From Bacteroidota bacterium (lineage in GTDB: Bacteria; Bacteroidota; Kryptoniia; Kryptoniales; JAKASW01), in the NCBI GenBank assembly GCA_021796055.1, contig JAJYOS010000447.1:1-5870 (forward strand): a DNA stretch of 5,870 nucleotides, written 5' to 3'. A model generated the notes under the pieces. That model ran no database searches and had not been told where the DNA came from. It saw nothing but the letters and a program-made list of their open reading frames with translations. This document shows, one piece after another, positions 1 to 4,035 of this stretch. The position numbers and the translations under genes are program-made. The number at the start of each line of letters is the position of its first letter. Position 1 is the stretch's first letter.

Positions 1-176
1 ACATCATGGATCGTGGACATAGAGTTCACTTTCCTTCGGTCAGCGTTGAGAGGGGTGATGAACGCGTAATGACTGTCGATCGCTCGGGCGCGGCGTTCGA
101 TTCACACAGGGAGTATGATCGGGGTTTCATGAAGGGGCTCATTGTGCCGTTCGTGAGTTCAAAGCGGGAAGGATGA
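1..176 (+). CDS. Possible 3' end of an unrecognised plus-strand gene (partial)
   Basis: The plus frame beginning at base 3 is open from the window edge to a TGA at 174-176, giving about 57 residues that end in FMKGLIVPFVSSKREG. The composition (mixed charged and hydrophobic residues, ending on a hydrophobic patch and a basic tail) looks more protein-like than the opposing minus-strand frame, which is rich in Ser, Arg, Thr and Pro as antisense shadows often are. I recognise no family. If real, it would run towards the minus-strand genes and end convergently with them, with the 177-519 gap between. The open length is short enough to occur by chance, so this is a tentative call that only upstream sequence can settle. 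Confidence 0.3.
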   Translation, partial: IMDRGHRVHFPSVSVERGDERVMTVDRSGAAFDSHREYDRGFMKGLIVPFVSSKREG

Positions 177-303
177 TCGGGTAGGTATGAAGACAAACTC
201 ATTCTCCGGCTCGTCGGCGGCACGCCATTCCTGGGACTTCCTTTTGTAGAATCATCCTTTCGAAATTCGCATCCTTTTGAGTCTCGGTGAGATTTCGGGA
301 AAT

Positions 304-328
304 GTTAAACGATTAACATCACGGTTAA
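304..328. repeat. Triple GTTAA/TTAAC palindromic array (possible operator)
   Basis: GTTAA at 304-308, TTAAC at 313-317 and GTTAA at 324-328 form two nested inverted repeats that share the central arm, with spacers of 4 and 7 bases. Further TTAAC and GTTAA copies lie at 380-384 and 470-474. The array overlaps the -10 box and likely start region of the minus-strand promoter candidate, which is where a repressor would bind. That function is inferred; 5-base motifs in AT-rich DNA can recur by chance. Confidence 0.3.
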
Positions 329-355
329 AATAGCCTGGAGGAGGTTGAATGTCAA
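327..355 (-). promoter_or_regulatory. Sigma-70-like promoter candidate, reading leftwards
   Basis: On the minus strand a perfect TTGACA (complement at 350-355) is followed after exactly 17 bases by TATTTT (complement at 327-332), which matches the -10 consensus at 4 of 6 positions. Transcription would start near 320 and read into 1-310, where I see no good minus-strand gene. It may serve an antisense or small RNA, a decayed gene, a gene beyond the window, or be a chance match. Confidence 0.3.
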
Positions 356-419
356 ATGATTAAAGTGGAGATGGTATACTTAACGAAACAAATCACTGAA
401 CGCGATTCATACGACCTTG

Positions 420-470
420 ATTCGTGACATTCGATAATTCAGAGAAGTTTCTTCATTCGTGCTATTCGTG
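420..470. repeat. Three ATTCGTG direct repeats
   Basis: ATTCGTG occurs at 420-426, 455-461 and 464-470. The last two are separated by only two bases and run into GTTAATCCC. Short tandem-like ATTCGTG/GTTAATCC strings resemble dispersed intergenic repeats seen in some bacterial genomes, but I cannot confirm the match from this window alone. Confidence 0.35.
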
Positions 471-471
471 T

Positions 472-488
472 TAATCCCGGCGGGATCA
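472..488 (-). terminator. Hairpin downstream of the cysteine-rich gene, possible weak terminator
   Basis: ATCCC (474-478) and GGGAT (482-486) form a perfect 5-bp stem around GGC, extended by one wobble and one A-T pair to 472-488. It starts about 31 bases beyond the stop codon of the minus-strand gene ending at 520. There is no clean U-tract after it on the minus strand (TTAACACG follows), so intrinsic termination is doubtful and it may only stabilise the mRNA end. Confidence 0.3.
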
Positions 489-519
489 TAATGTTTTGTG
501 AGGTAGATAATCGCCAAAT

Positions 520-1083
520 TCAGGCAAGATAAACGATGAAATGGCAAGTCTTCCCGCCCCGCCGAAGGGACTCGACGATGTCGACCTTGAACGGGCGGCC
601 GAGGGCGGTTTCAAAAATGGCCTGGTGTGTCGCGCGCGTGCACTCGCAGTGAATGTCGTGAGGCCTGGCTGGTATGTTCTGCGCGACGGGGCAATAGCAG
701 TGGTCCGATACTTCTCCGAAGCGGACATGTACCGTTTCGCCCTCGCGCCACACTTCAAAATTCTGCTTGTAGGCCTCGAGCAGCTTATCAAGATCTCCCT
801 TCCCTTTCAACGCTATATCCTTCTTGAACTGGTGCCGGTTGAAGCATCCCCTGCCGCAACCCGCCATTAATTTCACCTTCGACTCGTCATCCAGCGTCGT
901 GTCGATCGTATCGAGCAGATCGGTGAGCCAATTCACTATGAAGTCCTTCTCGGATTGAAGGCGCTCCAGCTTCTCATCCGGCGTCGCGGCGCTTTCTGCA
1001 AGCGCATCCAGATTCAAAGCGAAAAGCGCGCTCGAACAAAGACCGAGTTTGACCGATTTGGACAAGAACTCCTTGCGATCCAT
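520..1083 (-). CDS. Exported cysteine-rich protein, DUF6144 / ATC-hydrolase-like
   Basis: This is a 187-residue protein of unknown function. The N-terminus (MDRKEFLSKSVKLG, then a hydrophobic stretch to about residue 28 ending ALA before ESAA) looks like a signal peptide. It resembles a Tat signal, but RK replaces the twin RR, so Sec export or a relaxed Tat signal are both possible. The mature part has paired cysteines: C76-x3-C80, C129-x-C131 and C146-x-C148, plus C180 in the final GGKTCHFIVYL strand. Conserved-looking His128 and His145 precede two of the pairs. The C-terminal half (CECTRATHQAIFETALG, then GGKTCHF) resembles DUF6144 and the L-2-amino-thiazoline-4-carboxylate hydrolase-like fold; this is recognition by eye. 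The cysteines could bind a metal or cofactor, or form disulfides. The ATG is supported by GGAGG at 1091-1095, 7 bases away. It is last in a group with a membrane peptide and a lipoprotein, so a role at the cell envelope is inferred. Confidence 0.85.
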   Translation of the reverse strand: MDRKEFLSKSVKLGLCSSALFALNLDALAESAATPDEKLERLQSEKDFIVNWLTDLLDTIDTTLDDESKVKLMAGCGRGCFNRHQFKKDIALKGKGDLDKLLEAYKQNFEVWREGETVHVRFGEVSDHCYCPVAQNIPARPHDIHCECTRATHQAIFETALGRPFKVDIVESLRRGGKTCHFIVYLA

Positions 1084-1116
1084 TTCATTTCCTCCATGAT
1101 TTGTCTAAATGAACCT

Positions 1117-1129
1117 GGACATGCTGTCC
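1117..1129 (-). repeat. Intercistronic perfect hairpin
   Basis: GGACA (1117-1121) and TGTCC (1125-1129) form a perfect 5-bp stem with a 3-base loop, directly after the TAG stop of the 51-residue gene and 33 bases before the next start. There is no U-tract, so it is more likely an mRNA-stabilising or processing stem between two co-transcribed genes than a terminator, if it has any role. Confidence 0.35.
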
Positions 1130-1285
1130 CTATTTCCTGAAGCCCCGTAACAACAGCACGATCAGCAGAACCGCGATGGCGAAGAAGATTCCACTGAAGA
1201 ATATTTTTATCACTTTAGCGAGGAGTAATATTGCGAGCACATCGCATACCAGAAGGAATAATAAACCAGCGGTCCTGTTCTTCAT
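1130..1285 (-). CDS. 51-residue two-helix membrane peptide, function unknown
   Basis: A small gene with ATG at 1283-1285 and TAG at 1130-1132. The product begins MKNRTAGLLFLLVCDVLAIL and ends in RGFRK. Hydrophobic residues about 7-23 and 31-46 form two likely membrane helices. They are separated by a short turn with lysines (AKVIKIFFSG), and both ends are basic, so the termini probably face the cytoplasm. A perfect GGAGG at 1290-1294 lies 4 bases before the ATG, a somewhat short but workable spacing. It sits 43 bases after the lipoprotein stop and 46 bases before the next start, in the same direction, which fits an operon of envelope proteins. I recognise no family. It could be a small accessory subunit or anchor for its neighbours. 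The open frame, ribosome site and clean amphipathic layout make it likely to be real despite its size. Confidence 0.65.
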   Translation of the reverse strand: MKNRTAGLLFLLVCDVLAILLLAKVIKIFFSGIFFAIAVLLIVLLLRGFRK

Positions 1286-1328
1286 CTTACCTCCGGAAGT
1301 GCAATCTCACACCGGCCTGTAGAAGCCG

Positions 1329-1715
1329 TCAAAGTTTTGTGACTATGAATTTCAGTATGTAATCTTCCTGGGCGGGGGACCGCTGCGCTGTAGGCCAGGG
1401 TTCCACGGAAGTCAGCCGGACATCGTACCCGGACAGAGACGTGTCCACAGCCGCCTGGTAGAAGCTTAGTGCGAAAGACACGCCCGACAACGTGCACGAC
1501 ACTTTGGCGCTCCCCGCTATAACACACATCATGTCAACCGGGCATCTTGAATCCTCGACAGACTCAACAGACAATGTGGCCCCACCGTCCTGGAGTGTCA
1601 CTTGTTGGCCAACCTTCATCGAAAACTCCTCTCCCAGTTTGGGATTCAACGGCCCCGAAGAAGACTTGCATCCGCATAAAAGGAGGACTCCCATTAGTAG
1701 CGCTAATTCTTTCAA
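1329..1715 (-). CDS. Small lipoprotein with a DSRCPxD…C cysteine motif
   Basis: A 128-residue predicted lipoprotein of unknown function, attached to the membrane outside the cytoplasm. I chose the TTG at 1713-1715 because GGAGG at 1722-1726 lies an ideal 6 bases upstream. A GTG eight codons earlier would place that GGAGG inside the gene and add a poor signal sequence. From the TTG, the protein starts MKELALLMGVLLLCGC: a short basic start, a hydrophobic core and a lipobox LCGC, with Cys16 as the likely lipidated residue. A Ser/Gly/Pro linker follows, then a beta-rich domain. The motif DSRCPVDMMCVIAG (residues 55-68; C58 and C64) plus C74 recurs in small bacterial lipoproteins with consensus near SRCPxxxxCxWAGxAxV. 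The usual Trp is Ile here. The cysteines may form a disulfide. Its neighbours are a membrane peptide and an exported cysteine-rich protein. Confidence 0.8.
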   Translation of the reverse strand: MKELALLMGVLLLCGCKSSSGPLNPKLGEEFSMKVGQQVTLQDGGATLSVESVEDSRCPVDMMCVIAGSAKVSCTLSGVSFALSFYQAAVDTSLSGYDVRLTSVEPWPTAQRSPAQEDYILKFIVTKL

Positions 1716-1721
1716 ATCACA

Positions 1722-1726
1722 CCTCC
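1722..1726 (-). promoter_or_regulatory. Ribosome binding site fixing the TTG start of the lipoprotein
   Basis: GGAGG on the minus strand, 6 bases before TTG at 1713-1715. No ATG lies in frame until eight codons into the protein, inside the signal sequence, so this site decides the start. Confidence 0.7.
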
Positions 1727-1738
1727 AGATTACCAACA

Positions 1739-1757
1739 CGTGCCGATATTGGGCACG
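1739..1757 (-). repeat. Perfect inverted repeat upstream of the lipoprotein gene
   Basis: CGTGCC (1739-1744) and GGCACG (1752-1757) form a 6-bp perfect stem with a 7-base loop. It lies between the GMC oxidoreductase stop and the lipoprotein ribosome site, whose GGAGG begins 12 bases further on. No U-tract follows on the minus strand, so it is not a standard terminator. It could be an operator, an RNA-processing stem or a 5'-leader hairpin. Confidence 0.4.
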
Positions 1758-1805
1758 ACTCGAGGGACAAATAGCCGGACCGAGATAAATGGCCGACGTC
1801 AGGCC

Positions 1806-3092
1806 TCACGCGAATTTACCACACACCTTGCTCACTCTCTTTGCCAGAGCCATTATAGTGAGTATCGGCGGATTACCAAGCGACTCGGGGAAGAGCGACG
1901 CGTCAGCGACATACAGGTTCTCCGGCAGCCTGTCATTATGAAAACTCTCAGCCTCCCTTTCCGTCAGCGGCAACATTCCGCCCGGATGACCGGCATTCAA
2001 TGTACCGAGAAATATTTCGTCCTCCTTCATCCCGAGCCCGCGAAAGATTTCCTTGCAGAGCAAGACACCCTCGTCCAGTCGCTCGACGTCAATTTCGGTG
2101 AGGCGCTTCTTTATCTGCTTTCCTTTGACCCCTCCCTCGGCTGAGTCTGCCAGCTTAATCATGAGGCTGTAGATGTCGCCGGCGGGATATTTCCACTTCC
2201 TGTTGAAGAAGAAACTGAGGAAGTCGAAATAGGGAGAGAGTATATAATGTTCGCGCTGAACGATGAACGGCATAGGGATCTCTTTGTCCTGTCTTGCTCC
2301 TTCCCATCTAGCGGCGACACATAGGACCGGGTCAACGAAAAGCCTGTCATAATATTCCAGACCTGAGTCGCGCAGGATTGCCGGCGTACCGAATCCACCC
2401 GCAGCCAACACGACAAGGTCCGCCGCACGAAATCCGCTTTCTTTGCCTTTAGACACCTCCACGCCAACGGCATACCCATCACGGACTACGACCTTCTTAA
2501 CCTTGCAGCCCGAAACCAGCTCGGCCCCTCCGTCGACTGCAAGCTCTATGAACTTACGAGTGTCCCACTTCGCACCTCGCAGGCATCCGAAAATACACCT
2601 GCCGCAAGCCGCGCAACGTTCACGGTATGCCATCTTCGTTGTGACCGCGGGCGAAAGTCCCATTTCAACGCAAAGGAGGAATACCTGTCGTGTATGCTCG
2701 TGCCAGTGTTTCTGATGGTCGTCTGAAAGTGGGACCTGGCGAGAGAGTTCTTCGAATTCCTCGTCGAGGTTTATTCCGATGGCCTTTAGATCCTGGTCCT
2801 GGCGGAGAGCATTCCCGGTGCATATTGTCGTTGTGCCGCCGGTTCCAACCCCATTCACCATCACCATATTCCCGCCGGACTTTCTTATCTTCATCGCCGG
2901 GTATAGGATACGGATCAGCCTTTCATCGAAAAGCAATCCCGCTTTTTTCATCCGTCCGATAAACGAAAGGTCGAACGTGAACGGGCGGAAGGAGGTCCCC
3001 TCCTCGAGAATTGTCACGTCAAACTTTCCCTGCAGTTCCTTCGCCACTGTGGCCCCGCCGGCGCCGCTCCCCACGACGATTGCCCTCTTCAT
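1806..3092 (-). CDS. GMC-type FAD-dependent oxidoreductase with four-cysteine motif
   Basis: A 428-residue flavoenzyme of the glucose-methanol-choline oxidoreductase superfamily (COG2303 type), expected to oxidise an alcohol or similar carbon group with FAD. The N-terminus MKRAIVVGSGAGGATVAKEL carries the FAD-binding GxGxxG (residues 8-13), with Glu30/Glu31 ending the second strand. GNMVMVNGVGTGGTT (74-88) is the second flavin-contacting loop, and a second nucleotide-contacting segment is VVLAAGGFGTPAIL (227-240). The C-terminal signature has His369 (NAGHPGG) and Asn407 (LGNPP), the usual His-Asn catalytic pair, after YVADASLFPES. CAACGRCIFGC (C160, C163, C166, C170) resembles the cysteine-rich segment of long-chain fatty-alcohol oxidase-like members and could hold an Fe-S cluster. 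No signal peptide is seen, so it is probably cytoplasmic or membrane-associated. The frame stays open 45 codons upstream, but the ATG at 3090-3092 begins right at the FAD motif, has GGAG at 3103-3106 and overlaps the preceding stop as ATGA. Substrate unknown. Confidence 0.92.
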   Translation of the reverse strand: MKRAIVVGSGAGGATVAKELQGKFDVTILEEGTSFRPFTFDLSFIGRMKKAGLLFDERLIRILYPAMKIRKSGGNMVMVNGVGTGGTTTICTGNALRQDQDLKAIGINLDEEFEELSRQVPLSDDHQKHWHEHTRQVFLLCVEMGLSPAVTTKMAYRERCAACGRCIFGCLRGAKWDTRKFIELAVDGGAELVSGCKVKKVVVRDGYAVGVEVSKGKESGFRAADLVVLAAGGFGTPAILRDSGLEYYDRLFVDPVLCVAARWEGARQDKEIPMPFIVQREHYILSPYFDFLSFFFNRKWKYPAGDIYSLMIKLADSAEGGVKGKQIKKRLTEIDVERLDEGVLLCKEIFRGLGMKEDEIFLGTLNAGHPGGMLPLTEREAESFHNDRLPENLYVADASLFPESLGNPPILTIMALAKRVSKVCGKFA

Positions 3093-3634
3093 GACGACTT
3101 GACTCCAAACGACAACCTTGCGAGGCAGCAACCCGCGCCTTCGGTCAATCTTTGCTGGAAATTCAATCTTCCTCCGCCGGTGAGTCCTGACAGCATGCCC
3201 GCGTCGATCGACGATATGATTCCACAAACTTTCGGAGAGTAGAACGAGCTGAAGAAGCAGCGGTTGATTACAACCTCGCCTTGCTCGCTTCCCTTGAAGT
3301 CGATCTCAACTATATTGTAGACGAGCCGGGCAAGCCGCATCGCATCACGTGCACTGCTCACGCCCAACTCTCCTCTCAATCCCTGTCCAAGGTGATAGGC
3401 ATTCTGATATAACCCGTGCTTGACTTCGCTCTCGTTCCTCTTCTGGATTGCCTCCTCCGCTTTCTCTTTAGTGAACAGAGCGTATGTCCGCAGGCACTCG
3501 TGGAAATCGAGCCCGCCTGTTGAAGGCATGCTGGTCCCGAACCCATCTGCCGTGGCGGCAAACAGCCTTTCAAGTTCTCTCCTTCTTATGAATCCCGGAA
3601 TATAGATTTCGGCAAGGCTCAGGAGGATGCCCAA
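3089..3634 (-). CDS. ATC-hydrolase-like protein, function unknown
   Basis: A 181-residue protein resembling the L-2-amino-thiazoline-4-carboxylic acid hydrolase-like family, most of whose members have no proven reaction. The C-terminal half shows the family pattern by eye: INRCFFSSFYSPKVCGIISS (C126, C137), then a glycine-rich turn, RLTEGAGCCLARL (C169, C170) and a closing strand. The N-terminal half is mainly helical with basic RRRELERLF. No signal peptide or membrane helix is seen, so it is probably cytoplasmic. The longer frame starts at 3724, deep inside the upstream gene. I chose TTG at 3632-3634 because AGGAGG lies 8 bases upstream, leaving a 16-base overlap with the preceding stop. The downstream oxidoreductase starts on this gene's stop (ATGA). 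It may bind or process an intermediate shared by the radical SAM and GMC enzymes; that is inference. Confidence 0.8.
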   Translation of the reverse strand: MGILLSLAEIYIPGFIRRRELERLFAATADGFGTSMPSTGGLDFHECLRTYALFTKEKAEEAIQKRNESEVKHGLYQNAYHLGQGLRGELGVSSARDAMRLARLVYNIVEIDFKGSEQGEVVINRCFFSSFYSPKVCGIISSIDAGMLSGLTGGGRLNFQQRLTEGAGCCLARLSFGVKSS

Positions 3635-4035
3635 TTTCGAGTCCTCCTCATTTTCATGTAGAAGGATGTAGCCAGAGAGCCAATGAGCCCATCCACGATG
3701 AAATTCGTGGCATATATAAGGCAACCGGACTGAAAGAGGAACATCCCGAGTGATAGAAGGGACGACGCCAATTTTGCGTGCGCGAGCAGAAGCGGGAAAT
3801 AAATATTCTCCGGGAAACGGTACATCATGAAAGCCAGTACGGCAACGACGTACATGTACCCGCCGGCTAGAACGAGGTAGAAGTTGAAGCCGGCCGGCGG
3901 TGATTGCGCCATCCCCAGGGGAGAAGACAAAGAGTTGAAGAAACCGATGACCGCGTCAGGAGCCGCAACGAATAGGATACCGACGAGCGCGAAGATGGCG
4001 GACAGAGACAGGCTTATAGCTCTGTAGAATTTCAT
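3619..4035 (-). CDS. Small four-helix integral membrane protein, function unknown
   Basis: A 138-residue membrane protein with four likely helices at about residues 6-25, 50-71, 79-102 and 106-126, and a basic C-terminal tail (MKMRRTRNWASS) that should face the cytoplasm. Possibly notable positions are Asp27 after helix 1, the Pro-rich loop (SPPAGF, 45-50), His86 and Lys88 within helix 3 (LLLAHAKLASS), and Asp115 near helix 4; polar residues within the membrane hint at a transport or binding role rather than a simple anchor. I cannot name the family. The general shape is like DoxX- or DUF4345-type small membrane proteins, but no diagnostic motif is seen. Its ATG overlaps the radical SAM stop by 4 bases (ATGA), and GGAGA at 4042-4046 lies 6 bases upstream. 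Its 3' end carries the ribosome site for the next gene. Tight coupling suggests it brings the pathway to the membrane. Confidence 0.85.
   Translation of the reverse strand: MKFYRAISLSLSAIFALVGILFVAAPDAVIGFFNSLSSPLGMAQSPPAGFNFYLVLAGGYMYVVAVLAFMMYRFPENIYFPLLLAHAKLASSLLSLGMFLFQSGCLIYATNFIVDGLIGSLATSFYMKMRRTRNWASS
3643..3647 (-). promoter_or_regulatory. Ribosome binding site fixing the TTG start of the ATC-hydrolase-like gene
   Basis: GGAGG (as GAGGAGG) on the minus strand, 8 bases before TTG at 3632-3634 and inside the last codons of the membrane protein gene. The only in-frame ATG (at 3724) would create a 106-base overlap and lacks a comparable site. Confidence 0.65.

Larger units (their letters stand above)
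177..519. other. Non-coding region with palindromes and short repeats
   Basis: No convincing gene is seen on either strand in these 343 bases. The stretch is more AT-rich than the genes around it, especially at 290-450. It contains a minus-strand promoter-like element (327-355), GTTAA/TTAAC palindromes (304-328), three ATTCGTG repeats (420-470) and a hairpin (472-488) just beyond the stop codon of the minus-strand gene ending at 520. It therefore probably holds the 3' untranslated end of that unit plus a regulatory region of unknown target. Confidence 0.6.

Noticed and set aside
26..223. Minus-strand 65-codon frame from a GTG
   Set aside because: Ser/Arg/Thr/Pro-rich translation typical of an antisense shadow, no ribosome site, and a more protein-like frame on the plus strand.
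349..363. GGAGGAGG followed by a four-codon frame (ATG…TAA) on the plus strand
   Set aside because: Too short to be a gene, it overlaps the minus-strand promoter candidate and no coding region follows that it could lead into.
541..870. Plus-strand open frame of 109 codons opposite the cysteine-rich gene
   Set aside because: Shadow of the minus-strand gene, which has a signal peptide, paired cysteines and a good ribosome site; the antisense frame has none.
3093..3227. 45-codon N-terminal extension of the GMC oxidoreductase
   Set aside because: It overlaps the end of the upstream gene and adds Arg/His-rich sequence before the FAD motif that normally begins the protein; the ATGA-coupled ATG is better supported.
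3635..3724. ATG start for the ATC-hydrolase-like gene at 3724
   Set aside because: It would overlap the membrane protein gene by 106 bases; the TTG at 3634 has a strong ribosome site.
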